Shown: piece by piece, positions 1 to 9,555 of the stretch
How the letters are laid out: every line of letters starts with the position of its first letter
Numbering within the stretch: the first letter of the stretch is position 1
Source of the DNA: Mariniflexile gromovii
GTDB taxonomy: Bacteria; Bacteroidota; Bacteroidia; Flavobacteriales; Flavobacteriaceae
Assembly (NCBI RefSeq): GCF_017814435.1
Contig: NZ_JAGJCB010000015.1
Location: 1 to 64,000 of the forward strand
Reading direction: 5' to 3'
DNA length: 64,000 nucleotides
The notes under the pieces: generated by a model
What the model saw: the letters and a program-made list of their open reading frames with translations, nothing else
What the model was told of the DNA's origin: nothing
The model's database searches: none
Made by a program: the position numbers and the translations under genes

Positions 1-987
1 TCTATATATTAATCTTGCCTTTCTGTTTGCAGCCTTTAATCCTGCAATAAGTGAACGGTCTGCCCAATCCCTTCTTTTTTCAGAAGTCATACCTCCCATA
101 CGCTCACCTAACGTAATTCCTATTCCTGTAAGGTCTTCGTAGGTATTAAGTGTTTGGGTGACCACTTCTCGGGTATAATCCTCAATATTTTGGTTGGTCT
201 CGCCATCTCCGAAATGACCGACACCGGCTTCTGATGAATAATTTCCTCCTCCATATTCTTTTGAAAATAATTCTGGTAAAAAGATGTTCCAGTTTACAAT
301 ATAGGTATCAATTCCTCTGTCTTTTGCCATTTTAAAGAGGCTCTTCCAGAATATTTCCCATTCAGCGATTTCTTCATCACTAAATGGAGAAGCTTTTGGA
401 AAGCTTTTTGATTTCACCATATACATATAGGGATGCATATTCCATAATGTGAGGGCATTAAACTTATTTTCAAGCATCATATCTAAAAAATATTCCCAGT
501 ATTTTAGATCTTTACATGTTTGAATATGTGTATTTAAATGTTCCCCACTTCTATAAGGATACCATGGAAGATTGAATTTAATGGCTCTAAAATCATGATG
601 GGCTCTTGTGTGTTTTTCTTGAATTTCATTCCAAATAATTCCGTTGGACAACTGCTCCTTGAGTTCGAATAAACCATACAATAGTCCCCGATTACATTCA
701 GAAGAGAGCGTTATAATATCTCCAGATTTTAAAATAGAATAACCATCATTCTTTTCTGAATCTGTATCTTTTTGGTTATCTATTTCTAATTTTATATTTG
801 CTTGTGATGGATCTTTTGCAATTGTTAAGCTTATACCTTGAATGCTAAGAGTTTCCCTAAGTTTAACAATCCCAAAATTTAATTCACTTAAAATACTTAC
901 GTCAGCATAAAGGGTAATTCTTTTTTTAGGTTCCTCTTTACACCCGTACAAGAAACATATTATCAAAATGGCTATTATTTTATTCAT
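1..987 (-). CDS. Glycosidase-like lipoprotein, 3' end beyond the window
   Basis: The frame is open from an ATG at 987 down to base 1 (329 codons), so the C-terminus lies outside the window. The N-terminus is a lipoprotein signal ending in LYGC (Cys16), which predicts a lipid-anchored, probably outer-membrane protein. Residues ~25-130 look like the small alpha/beta domain that precedes the barrel in GH67/GH20-type enzymes (motif LLYGLFELKEQL near 115). Then comes FRAIKFNLPWYPYR and the start of a likely TIM barrel (NKFNALTLWNMHPY). The neighbouring carbohydrate genes support a role in glycan breakdown. The exact family cannot be named from this part; alpha-glucuronidase-like is the best guess. 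It is transcribed leftwards, and its own promoter should lie in the 380-bp gap upstream. Confidence 0.6.
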   Translation of the reverse strand, partial: MNKIIAILIICFLYGCKEEPKKRITLYADVSILSELNFGIVKLRETLSIQGISLTIAKDPSQANIKLEIDNQKDTDSEKNDGYSILKSGDIITLSSECNRGLLYGLFELKEQLSNGIIWNEIQEKHTRAHHDFRAIKFNLPWYPYRSGEHLNTHIQTCKDLKYWEYFLDMMLENKFNALTLWNMHPYMYMVKSKSFPKASPFSDEEIAEWEIFWKSLFKMAKDRGIDTYIVNWNIFLPELFSKEYGGGNYSSEAGVGHFGDGETNQNIEDYTREVVTQTLNTYEDLTGIGITLGERMGGMTSEKRRDWADRSLIAGLKAANRKARLIYR

Positions 988-1369
988 TTTAATGATGATC
1001 ATAAATTTTATGTGTGTATAGGAATTTTATTTATTATGATACCCCTACAAGTCTCAAAAAACATTATAGATAATTGCACTTGTAAAAATCGCTTATTTTT
1101 CTATCCCATTTTCACGAAAGGAATAGTATCAAACATATTTTAATATTTTTTTAAATTGAGATTCTTGACAAAAATCCACTTAATTTTCATGGTTAGCTAT
1201 TCATCTAGTTTACTAACTTCCTTATTACCCCTTATATTACTGAGTTAGGAATTAGAGAAGTATTTTGGCAACACTAACAATGATATTCTGATTGATTATA
1301 CTTCTTTTCTTAGTTCTTCGCAAATTCACTAATTCTGGGTATTGGCTACTATACAGAAAGTTATTTTTA
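988..1369. other. Intergenic gap, no gene seen
   Basis: AT-rich spacer between two minus-strand lipoprotein genes. It should hold the promoter of the gene ending at base 1. A weak inverted repeat (AGAAGTAT at 1256-1263 and ATACTTCT at 1298-1305) could be part of a terminator for the phosphatase gene. Nothing else is recognisable. Confidence 0.4.
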
Positions 1370-2650
1370 TCATTTAATAATTGAAAATTCATCAAACTTT
1401 TCACCTGTAAATGAATTGATCGCTGCAAAATTTAGTTTATTTCCGTTTATAGAAAATAATCCAAAACTAGGCACATGTTTAGAAAAAGCCACGATAGAAC
1501 CATCCACACAATTGTCAGGGTTATTTGGATTTGGCTCCCATTTTTTATTAATTTTTCCACCAGCTCCAATAGTAATTGATACAAATTTATTTTTTAAGTT
1601 CTTATAATTTCTATGATTAGTTTCTGATTGGTCTATGGCACCATTTTTATCATAAGGCTTTAATCGTTCGTATGTATGAGCGTGACCATTTAGTACAATG
1701 TCAACTTGGTTATTTGCAAATATTTCATACAATGCCATTACGTGATCGTAATCCTCTTTATACGTGCAACTTTTGCCATTATGATGTAAGAAGACAACAA
1801 TCCAATTGTGTTTCCCTTTATTTTCAGATAATGTTTCTTTTAACCATGCAACTTGATTTTTTGCATCGTAAAAATCGCCGTTACTCGAATCTAAACCAAT
1901 AAATAATGCATTAGAGTAAGTAAAACTGTAATAATGTTCGTTGTTTGGTAATGACCATTCTTTTGTGAAATTTTTTTCAGGGTCAGAATACCAGTCGTGA
2001 TTTCCTGGAACTGGATAAAATGGCGTATTTTTAAAAACCTCTTGAAATGGTTTAAATAATTGGTCGTCGTAATTTTTGCTTTCTCCCTTTGGGTACACGA
2101 TATCTCCCAGTCCTAAACCAAAATCTGGTTTTACTTTTAGTTCTGTGATACATTTTGCAGGTTCCTTCGCAAAACTAATATGTTCTTGTGCACCAATATC
2201 ACCTAACGCATAAAAACTAAATCCAACTCTTTTATTATTTGGTGTAGTGTTAAAAAAGTAATCCTCACCACTAGCAAGCAAATGTCCATTGGAATAAATC
2301 GAATAACTATACTTTGTATTAGGTTTTAAATTTTTAAGAACAACTTCATTAAATTTATTTCCTTCGTGAGTTAGTAATTTCCCTTCAACAAGAGTTCGTG
2401 TGGTGTGATTTTTTTCCTGTACTACCACAATAGATTTTGTTGCAATTCCATTTGTTTTCCATGTTATTGTAGCGGTGTTTGACCTTATCATTTGCAAGTA
2501 AGGTTCTCGCAGTAAAATGGGTTTATCTCCAAAAGATTCAATTCTAATTTCTTTTTGAGAAATATGCTCATTTGTATTCGTGACTTTACAACTTATCATT
2601 AAAATGACTGATAAGATTAAAATTATTTTAATGGAAACAGTTTTTTTCAT
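1370..2650 (-). CDS. Purple acid phosphatase-like metallophosphoesterase lipoprotein
   Basis: The protein is 426 aa from the MKKTV start at 2650, chosen because it gives a clean lipoprotein signal ending in LMISC (Cys21); an upstream in-frame start would add five residues. A fibronectin-III-like domain (~45-135, LREPYLQM..ATITWKT) precedes a calcineurin-like phosphoesterase domain. Metal-binding motifs are visible in order: GDIG (~150), GDIVYPKG (~182), GNHDW (217-221), FLHH (~288) and NGHAHTYER (321-329). This is the two-domain layout of purple acid phosphatases, which hydrolyse phosphate esters outside the cytoplasm. It lies among polysaccharide genes, so it may strip phosphate from glycans or simply scavenge phosphate. 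The substrate is not shown by the sequence. Confidence 0.85.
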   Translation of the reverse strand: MKKTVSIKIILILSVILMISCKVTNTNEHISQKEIRIESFGDKPILLREPYLQMIRSNTATITWKTNGIATKSIVVVQEKNHTTRTLVEGKLLTHEGNKFNEVVLKNLKPNTKYSYSIYSNGHLLASGEDYFFNTTPNNKRVGFSFYALGDIGAQEHISFAKEPAKCITELKVKPDFGLGLGDIVYPKGESKNYDDQLFKPFQEVFKNTPFYPVPGNHDWYSDPEKNFTKEWSLPNNEHYYSFTYSNALFIGLDSSNGDFYDAKNQVAWLKETLSENKGKHNWIVVFLHHNGKSCTYKEDYDHVMALYEIFANNQVDIVLNGHAHTYERLKPYDKNGAIDQSETNHRNYKNLKNKFVSITIGAGGKINKKWEPNPNNPDNCVDGSIVAFSKHVPSFGLFSINGNKLNFAAINSFTGEKFDEFSIIK

Positions 2651-2704
2651 AATTCTGAACAACAATTATAATAACAGGTGTCTATTGGGGTTATATCCTA
2701 TTAC

Positions 2705-3901
2705 TTAATTTTCTTTATCTTCTCCTACCAATTTAGCTCCTTCAGGCCTTTTGTATGGCACATAATGGGGCATCGGTTTTATTTGTAATCTCTTATCAAT
2801 TTCTTTCATAAGAACCATCTCATCTTCTGTAATGAAACCATACGTATTTGTATTACCCCAGGTAATAGCGCAACCTGCATCGGTTAAAGTACGCACAAAA
2901 CGATAGGCTTGTTCTGTGTCAAACATCAATTCCGCCTTTGGACTCGTCCATTTCATACGCATTGGCATCCACGCATGTTTTATATTATCCTTAGTTACCT
3001 CATAATTAGTCATTGCATTCGCTATTTCTGGAAACGTAAATTCTTCATATGCCCATGAATTTGGTGGCGCTCCCCATGCTAAGGGCGTAGGATGACCGGA
3101 GGTAAAATCGGTATAAAGATCATCTGTATTAAAAGATCTTATTTTATAATGTCGATCATCTTGATCATCTACTCCATCCGATTCCACTAATAAAAACTCA
3201 CCCTTTTCATCTTTAAAGTAATTATGTGGACTCGTGTTTTCATTATTCACAATACCGTTTGATGCGATTATAACCGTTGGATCTACTTCCTTAATCATCT
3301 TAATAAAATCTGGGAGTTCTCCAGCAATACCACTCGTATGATCCAACCAATAACCATCCGCCAAGCCCTTAAATCTTTCTATAAAGCCTCTACAAAGTGT
3401 TCGATATGCCAACCCCTCATCTCCGTTAAATTTTTCATTGTAATAGTTTTCCCAAGCCGTCTTGTATTCTGCATTATCTTTTGTACCCGACCTTGCAGAC
3501 GGACCATCAGTAGCAATGTAGAGAATAACTTTTTTACCAGCTTTTTTTAATACATCTATTACATCTAATATAATCTGTTCGTTTTCAAGTGAAGGTACAA
3601 AATCAGGGTGTATTTCCTTGGCAATATCTACATAAGGATTGTCTCTTAAGGTAAACCAATAGCCTGATGCACGATGGTTAAAGTTTGTAAATACATGACC
3701 CACAGTTGGTAGATTGTCTACAATATCTTGTGCACCTTTTACCCAATCACTACTTTTACTTGCTTTATCTAACTCTACTCCTCCTTCAACAATGAGTCGA
3801 ACTCCCCATGAACCTAATAACCACTCTGATTCAGATGTATTTTGAGCAGATAATTTCATAATAGCCAAAGCAAACATTAATGTAATTAATTGTTTTTTCA
3901 T
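2705..3901 (-). CDS. Secreted protein of unknown family, probable TIM-barrel glycosidase
   Basis: The protein is 398 aa with a signal peptide ending in LSAQ (residue ~20). No family is recognised with certainty. Alternating hydrophobic strands (KKVILYIATDGPSARSG, DGYWLDHTSG, PTVIIASNG, EFLLVESDG) are what a TIM-barrel glycosidase would show, and the Asp in GYWLDHTSG resembles the nucleophile strand of GH29 (VWFDTRG). A run of acidic residues (ESDGVDDQDDRHY) could bind metal or substrate. It follows the GH29 gene on the same strand with a short gap, so it may be in the same transcription unit and act on the same fucose-containing glycan. An endo-fucanase family such as GH168 is possible but untested. 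Confidence 0.5.
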   Translation of the reverse strand: MKKQLITLMFALAIMKLSAQNTSESEWLLGSWGVRLIVEGGVELDKASKSSDWVKGAQDIVDNLPTVGHVFTNFNHRASGYWFTLRDNPYVDIAKEIHPDFVPSLENEQIILDVIDVLKKAGKKVILYIATDGPSARSGTKDNAEYKTAWENYYNEKFNGDEGLAYRTLCRGFIERFKGLADGYWLDHTSGIAGELPDFIKMIKEVDPTVIIASNGIVNNENTSPHNYFKDEKGEFLLVESDGVDDQDDRHYKIRSFNTDDLYTDFTSGHPTPLAWGAPPNSWAYEEFTFPEIANAMTNYEVTKDNIKHAWMPMRMKWTSPKAELMFDTEQAYRFVRTLTDAGCAITWGNTNTYGFITEDEMVLMKEIDKRLQIKPMPHYVPYKRPEGAKLVGEDKEN

Positions 3902-4007
3902 TTTTTACTTATTTAATTATTATTAACCGATAATAATTTGTTCGTTGATTAATAGTACTACCAATTTTTTCAATTTTATTTGAAGTCTTTATCCTATAAT
4001 AAATTAA

Positions 4008-4036
4008 AAAGACTACCAACTAAACTAGACATTCCA
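4008..4036 (-). repeat. Solo terminal inverted repeat of the IS3-family element (scar)
   Basis: The 29 bases here are the exact reverse complement of 9139-9167, the left end of the IS element 5 kb away. No other part of an IS is present, so this is a scar left after loss of most of a second copy. It lies across the 3' end of the GH29 gene and supplies that gene's last four codons and stop. Confidence 0.85.
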
Positions 4037-5735
4037 CAACAATCCCCATATTATAATATTCATATTTTTCTGTTGCCGCTTGTTGATTTTGCACTAAAAC
4101 CCCTTCATCGGTTATGGTTTTCCAAACTAAACGTCCAACGCCTTTATAGTTTAAATCTATGTAGTAATAGCCAGATTCTTGAACATTAACAGTCCAAGTT
4201 ACTTGACTTTTATCATTCCATTGGCTCACTTGGTTAACATGCTTCCATTCTCCAAATTTTTCCATCCATTTTATTTCGCTTTCTTTTGCATTACTAACCT
4301 TTGCAAACTCTGCTCGTAACACTGTTTCACTATTTGGATAAATACCTAAAGTAGAATCTACTTTTATATTTTCTGCTTGGGTTTCTAATATAACCTCTAT
4401 AACTGAAACCAAAGACTCTATTGGTCTAACAGGTAAATTTAGAACCGTCCAATCGTTCTTTTTTGTAACGGAGATGGCTTTAGAATTGGTTCCACTTAAG
4501 AGTGTCACAGACCTTATCTTTGCATTAAACCCAGGCAGATATAATTTTCCTTCTAGCGGCCAACTAAACACAGAAAGATATAAGCAATTCTCTTGGGTAG
4601 TTACATCGCCCCATGGTAAAGCATGTTGCCATGGAGAAGGTCCTGCATCATATACCACTTGTGGATATTTTTTAATCCAATCTCCTGCTTCTTTTAAAAA
4701 ATTAACGCCAATCTCTGGAATTTCCCCATCAGGATTTGGACCTACATTAAACAAATAGGTACCACCACGGGCGACCGTAGAAATAAGACGATTTAATATT
4801 TCTTTCGGACTTTTAAAATTATGGTCATACCAGGCGTAAGACCATGAATCGTTATTAGTATTGCAAGTTTCCCATAAACCTTCAATATTTTGAGTTGGCA
4901 ATTCTATGTCTCCATTGCTCGCATAATCACCCATTCCATGACCTACTCGACTACTCATCATAGCATTAGGTTGTAATTCTCTTACCATTTCTGCTAATTC
5001 TACTACATACTCCTTTTTCATGTCACCACGTGTATCGAACCATACAAAATCTAGATTACCATAATTCGTGCATATTTCTTTTACTTGAGGTTTACATTTA
5101 TTATAGAAATAATCTTTAAAACTCACCTCATTGCCGTTTTCATCTTGTGTCGGACCTCCAGTTCCTCCTAGAGCTGTCCAATCCTGGTTGTGTGAATAGT
5201 AAAACCCAAACCCCAAACCTAGCTCACGACAAGCTTCAGACAATTCTTTCATTGGATCTCTCCCGAACGGAGTAGCATCTACTATATTAAAATCATTAAC
5301 TTTTGAATCGAACATCGCAAATCCTTCGTGATGCTTACTCGTAATTATGATATATTTCATGCCAGAATCTTTAGCTAACTGAGCAATTCTCTTTGCATCA
5401 AATTTTTCAGGATTAAAATCGTTCGCAATTTTCTTATAGTCTGAAACTGGAATATTGGCTACTCGAGGGTTCATAATCCACTCGCCGATACCATAATACG
5501 TTTTATCATTCCAAACACCGGCTAATTTAGAATACAAGCCCCAATGGATAAACATTCCAAAATTACCCTCATCAAATAATTTTGCTTTTTCAGGGCTTAC
5601 ATTATGTACAGAAACATCCTTTTCTCCCCACAATTCATCCATATTTTGTTCTTTCAACCCTGTATTTTTATCTTGAGTATAAACAAGGGAAGAGCTAAAA
5701 AAAACCATTAAAAAACTGATAATAAGATATTTCAT
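4020..5735 (-). CDS. GH29 alpha-L-fucosidase, C-terminus replaced by an IS end
   Basis: The protein is 571 aa with a signal peptide ending in VYTQ. The GH29 catalytic barrel spans ~45-390: GMFIHWGLYS (~60), EWIM (~85), ITSKHHEGFAMFDS (131-144), YYSHNQDW and VWFDTRGD with nucleophile Asp234. A beta-sandwich domain follows (~480-565). The enzyme releases alpha-L-fucose from glycans in the periplasm or outside, feeding the fucose genes at 28-39 kb. The reading frame runs into an IS end: residues after MGIVV are ECLV and stop, so the last ~25-30 residues normal for this domain are missing. The catalytic domain is intact and activity is plausible. It lies downstream of the TonB receptor behind a terminator-like hairpin, so coupling is probably partial. 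Confidence 0.93.
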   Translation of the reverse strand: MKYLIISFLMVFFSSSLVYTQDKNTGLKEQNMDELWGEKDVSVHNVSPEKAKLFDEGNFGMFIHWGLYSKLAGVWNDKTYYGIGEWIMNPRVANIPVSDYKKIANDFNPEKFDAKRIAQLAKDSGMKYIIITSKHHEGFAMFDSKVNDFNIVDATPFGRDPMKELSEACRELGLGFGFYYSHNQDWTALGGTGGPTQDENGNEVSFKDYFYNKCKPQVKEICTNYGNLDFVWFDTRGDMKKEYVVELAEMVRELQPNAMMSSRVGHGMGDYASNGDIELPTQNIEGLWETCNTNNDSWSYAWYDHNFKSPKEILNRLISTVARGGTYLFNVGPNPDGEIPEIGVNFLKEAGDWIKKYPQVVYDAGPSPWQHALPWGDVTTQENCLYLSVFSWPLEGKLYLPGFNAKIRSVTLLSGTNSKAISVTKKNDWTVLNLPVRPIESLVSVIEVILETQAENIKVDSTLGIYPNSETVLRAEFAKVSNAKESEIKWMEKFGEWKHVNQVSQWNDKSQVTWTVNVQESGYYYIDLNYKGVGRLVWKTITDEGVLVQNQQAATEKYEYYNMGIVVECLV

Positions 5736-5781
5736 TACTTTTTACTACTTAAGTTCTGTTATTATTTTTATAACATGTAAA

Positions 5782-5817
5782 AAGATCATATCAGGTTTAT
5801 ACATCTAATATGATCTT
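5782..5817 (-). terminator. Terminator-like hairpin after the TonB receptor gene
   Basis: Perfect 10-bp arms (AAGATCATAT and ATATGATCTT) enclose a 16-nt loop and, on the minus strand, are followed by a T run (TCTTTTTAC). It sits 9 nt beyond the receptor stop codon and before the GH29 start, so it may lower expression of the enzyme relative to the receptor. Confidence 0.7.
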
Positions 5818-5825
5818 ATAAATGA

Positions 5826-8800
5826 TTATAATTGATATCTCGCTCCAATCGTGTATATGGCGCCTTGTCTCGTTAATTGAGTGAATAAAGATGGATTATT
5901 GTTAGTGTAATCGCGTCTATCGCTCGCAGTAAGGTTTTGGCCACTAATTGATAATTGTAAATTTTTCATTACCTCAAAATTGGCACGAATATCTAGTCTA
6001 TCAAAACCATCGGTATATGTAACATTCGATCTTACATCACTACCACCACCAATGTTTCTAAGAAAACTACTTCTCGAGTTGTAAGCAACACGAATACCAA
6101 AAAAATCTCCATCATAATATATAACCGAATTAAAGTTATGCTTAGAAGAACCTGGAAAGCTATTGTCTACTTCGTTAATTTCTTTATCGAACTTACTATC
6201 TACAAAGGTGTAATTTGCTTGGACACCAAAGTCCCTAAACGTATCACCAATAAATCCTAAAGGCTGTCTAAAGCCAATTTCAAATCCGTATAACTGTACT
6301 CCAGTATAATTTACTGGACTAGTTACATTGAATAGTTGATTACCAAGTCCAGGTAATTCAATACCCCAATCAATATCTGGTAGTTCAGAAATATCAACAT
6401 CAAAAGTGGTTTCGTCCACAATAAAATCATCTATAAGCTTGTAAAAACCACTTAGAACAACAGCGCCGCCCTCATTATTATACCACTCTCCAGTAGTATC
6501 AAATTGCCAACTACTATATGGCTTTAATTCTGGGTTTGATAAAGTCGCGGTTCCATTTTGAGTTCCAGCATCTTCAGATTCTGGATTAATATAACTTAAG
6601 GTATTTGTAGGACGGAGATCTAAATAGTCTGGTCCAGAAACGGTATTCACTGCTGACAAGCGCAGATTGAAATTACTTTGTAATGCAAAATTTAAATTTA
6701 ATGAAGGAAGAACATTCCATCTATCAGAAGATACAGTGGTAGGTACTCCGTCATAATTTATATCACCGATAACTTCTGAAGGGTCTGTTAAAGTTATAGT
6801 CGAGAAAGCACGACTAAAAATATCCCATTTAACAGCTCGTACACCTACATTACCAGAAACTGGGATTCCGGCAAATATAGATTTAAAATCTAATTGACCA
6901 TAGAACGCTAAAGTATTCTCTTCTAAATCCCATGAATTTGGGGTTAATAATGGCAAATCGCCATTAGTTACATCAAATAAATCACCTTCAAATGACGATC
7001 CCGCTGTTTTTCCGAAAACTTCTGGATTAGCTGCTCTTAGTGCATCTTGATTTACCATTAACCACTGATTTACACCTATGGTTCTTCCTTGAGCAAAGGA
7101 AGGATCTAAAGGTCCAGTTATGAAATTATTATAATAAGTATTATTATCCAAATAACCATCACTCCAAGGCTGCCCTCCACCTGCTAATTGTGCTTGCCGG
7201 CTATCTAGGTACGTAGTACTATAGCGTCCACCAAAATTTAGTTTAAGATTTTGGTTAAACTCTTTTGTAATATCAATCCGTCCAGCTTTATTATTTCCTT
7301 CGAGCATAATATCTCTTAAGAATACCCAATCTCTAATTTCAGGATTGTTAAAATCAAGAATTGTAGCTTGATCAACATTAAAAACAGCTAAATCAGATTT
7401 CAAATCGAAACTCATTGAAGGCACATATGTCCACACTTGCGTAAAGGTTAACCTTTGGTCGAAGCTTATATTAGAATATGAATAATCTCCAGCTATTAAC
7501 CAATCACCCTTTTGCCACTCTAAGTTCAAACCTGTCATTAAACTCGATTGGAAGTTATCGTATTGCGTAGGTAAAATCGCCGTTTGAGATATAGGATCGC
7601 TAGAGTTTATTGAATTAAAATATCTCAATACATTATTATCGTCTATATCTAAATCAGCACTCGGAAAAGTGGTATTATTTGTTTCATTTTGCGGAAATAA
7701 TCTAAACTGATTACGTTCAGATCGGTTATCAAATTCCGTATATAACAAATCTCCTGTTATCTCTAAATTCTCAGTAATTTTCCATTGCAAAGCAGAAGAC
7801 ACACCATATCTATCTAATGAATTACGTACCGGATTATATCGTGTTAAGCCTGGTGACAAAACCCCCTCATGAACAACATCTCCAATACCATCTCCATCAG
7901 TATCTTCATTTATATTTCTTGGCACATACCCCATAACATATGAATCGAAAGCACGATTAGAGCTACTAGTTATTGCAGACACAACGAAGCCAAGTTTATT
8001 ATTACTTGTTTTAAATCCTAGCAATCCACTTAAACGAGGTAACATCGCTTTATTATCACCATAGTCATTTATATCTCCTCTTACATTCACAATTCCGAAA
8101 TAATTTTTGCCTTCTTCAAATCGTAAAGACAATGGTCTTACTGTCTGAAAGTCTACTGCACCTCCTAAACCAGGACCTACTAACTGTGCTTCAGACGACT
8201 TATACACCATAGCCCCTTGAACCACCTCGGTAGGTAAGACATCTAAATTAAATTGACGCAATTGATCTATTCCTTCAGAACCTGCAGAAAGAGGAGTTCT
8301 TCCGTTGACTGTAATATTAACAAACTGAGGCCCCACCCCACGAATTGACACACGATCACCTCCTCCATTACCAGAATCATCCCGTTCAACCTGAAGACCA
8401 GGTACACGTTGTAAGGCATCTGCCATATTTTCATCTGAGTAGTTCCCAATATCTTCAGGAGTAATCGCTTCTACTACACTAGCTGCCTTTCTCTTAACAG
8501 CTATTGCTCTTTGTTCAGAACCTCTAAATCCCTTAATTACAATAGCATCTAATTGCGCCACGCTTTCTTTTAGAACTACATCAATAGTGTTATTATGTCC
8601 TAAATTAATACTTACAGCTTCGAAGCCTACATAAGAAAATTGAATATTATTATATTCACTTGGAACAATTAGTTCGTATTTACCATCTATATCTGTTGTA
8701 GTCCCTATGCTACTACCTTTTACAATTATGGTAGTTCCCCCTATGGGCATATTATATTCATCTGTTACCGTTCCTGAAATATGTCTTTCCTGTGCGAACC

Positions 8801-8861
8801 CGAAGACGCTGGTTATAACAAACAGCAAAAAGAACAGTTTATTTTTTTTAATAATTTTCAT
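5826..8861 (-). CDS. TonB-dependent outer-membrane receptor, TIGR01782-like
   Basis: The protein is 1011 aa: signal peptide (~1-23), CarboxypepD_reg-like beta-sandwich (~27-105; GTVTDEYNMPIGG), TonB plug (~115-240) and a 22-strand-type barrel ending in the aromatic tail YTIGARYQL. The plug reads KRKAASVVEAITPEDIG..SDENMADALQRVPGLQ..RVSIRGVGPQF, the signature seen in Xanthomonas/Caulobacter-type glycan receptors (TIGR01782) rather than in the usual SusC. No SusD gene lies beside it, which fits that type. Its role is energised uptake of oligosaccharides across the outer membrane, probably the product released by the nearby fucosidase and other enzymes. It is transcribed away from the hybrid two-component regulator, with the IS between them. 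The substrate is inferred only from context. Confidence 0.88.
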   Translation of the reverse strand: MKIIKKNKLFFLLFVITSVFGFAQERHISGTVTDEYNMPIGGTTIIVKGSSIGTTTDIDGKYELIVPSEYNNIQFSYVGFEAVSINLGHNNTIDVVLKESVAQLDAIVIKGFRGSEQRAIAVKRKAASVVEAITPEDIGNYSDENMADALQRVPGLQVERDDSGNGGGDRVSIRGVGPQFVNITVNGRTPLSAGSEGIDQLRQFNLDVLPTEVVQGAMVYKSSEAQLVGPGLGGAVDFQTVRPLSLRFEEGKNYFGIVNVRGDINDYGDNKAMLPRLSGLLGFKTSNNKLGFVVSAITSSSNRAFDSYVMGYVPRNINEDTDGDGIGDVVHEGVLSPGLTRYNPVRNSLDRYGVSSALQWKITENLEITGDLLYTEFDNRSERNQFRLFPQNETNNTTFPSADLDIDDNNVLRYFNSINSSDPISQTAILPTQYDNFQSSLMTGLNLEWQKGDWLIAGDYSYSNISFDQRLTFTQVWTYVPSMSFDLKSDLAVFNVDQATILDFNNPEIRDWVFLRDIMLEGNNKAGRIDITKEFNQNLKLNFGGRYSTTYLDSRQAQLAGGGQPWSDGYLDNNTYYNNFITGPLDPSFAQGRTIGVNQWLMVNQDALRAANPEVFGKTAGSSFEGDLFDVTNGDLPLLTPNSWDLEENTLAFYGQLDFKSIFAGIPVSGNVGVRAVKWDIFSRAFSTITLTDPSEVIGDINYDGVPTTVSSDRWNVLPSLNLNFALQSNFNLRLSAVNTVSGPDYLDLRPTNTLSYINPESEDAGTQNGTATLSNPELKPYSSWQFDTTGEWYNNEGGAVVLSGFYKLIDDFIVDETTFDVDISELPDIDWGIELPGLGNQLFNVTSPVNYTGVQLYGFEIGFRQPLGFIGDTFRDFGVQANYTFVDSKFDKEINEVDNSFPGSSKHNFNSVIYYDGDFFGIRVAYNSRSSFLRNIGGGSDVRSNVTYTDGFDRLDIRANFEVMKNLQLSISGQNLTASDRRDYTNNNPSLFTQLTRQGAIYTIGARYQL

Positions 8862-9198
8862 AATGGTTTAATGATTTAATGATTTAAATTTATTTGTTAT
8901 CGATACAAAAAGATTGAAAACATCATAAATTAACTTCCTCTAATCCATCTAAATCTTTCGATTATCACCCATTTTATCAAAACAACCATAGAAAAAAACA
9001 ATAAAAAATACTGACTACCAAACATTTACATACAAACCAACGGAATAAGTTAAATCTTCTTTAAACCTATAAGTTATAACTCATTAACAAATTCATTTAG
9101 CTCTAATAACTTTTCTTAAACACTTAAATAATAAATCCTGGAATGTCTAGTTTAGTTGGTAGTCTTTGTTAAGCTAAAAACTATTAAATTCACTTCCT

Positions 9199-9555
9199 AT
9201 GACCCGATTAAAATACGACAAAGAATTCAAGCAAACGATTGTAGACTTATTGTCTATTGAAAACCCGAAATCTATTGATGAAATCTGTAAAGAGTATAGT
9301 TTAAAAAAGCCTAGTGTTTACAGATGGCTCAAGGAGTTTAAAACAGAAACAGGCTCCTTTAAAGATGAAGCCACGTTAGCTTTAGAAAAAGAGAATCGCT
9401 TGCTTAAAAAACAGCTTAATGATGCCAAGGAAGAACGAGACATCTTAAAAAAGGCTGTAAGCATCTTCTCCGTGAGCGACAAGTATGGTATAGATTCATC
9501 AAAGAACATACAAAAACCTATACTGTTGATAAGATGTGTAAACAGATGCGTGTAA
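9199..9555 (+). CDS. IS3-family OrfA, helix-turn-helix protein
   Basis: The protein is 118 aa. A helix-turn-helix (~5-45: FKQTIVDLL..SIDEICKEYSLKKPSVYRWLKEF) binds the element ends. It is followed by a leucine-zipper-like coiled coil (~60-90, LEKENRLLKKQLNDAKEERDIL as heptads). An A AAA AAG slippery motif at 9447-9453 (codons for LKK) is the usual place for the -1 shift that makes the OrfAB transposase of this family. The shift joins frame 1 to the orfB frame, giving a continuous reading through WYRFIKEH. The last ~25 residues after the slip are OrfA-only. Confidence 0.85.
   Translation: MTRLKYDKEFKQTIVDLLSIENPKSIDEICKEYSLKKPSVYRWLKEFKTETGSFKDEATLALEKENRLLKKQLNDAKEERDILKKAVSIFSVSDKYGIDSSKNIQKPILLIRCVNRCV

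Noticed and set aside
3935-4036. A MITE made of two IS ends near the GH29 3' end
   Set aside because: Only one end is present; the sequence TAGTACTACCAATTTTTT nearby does not align to the opposite end.
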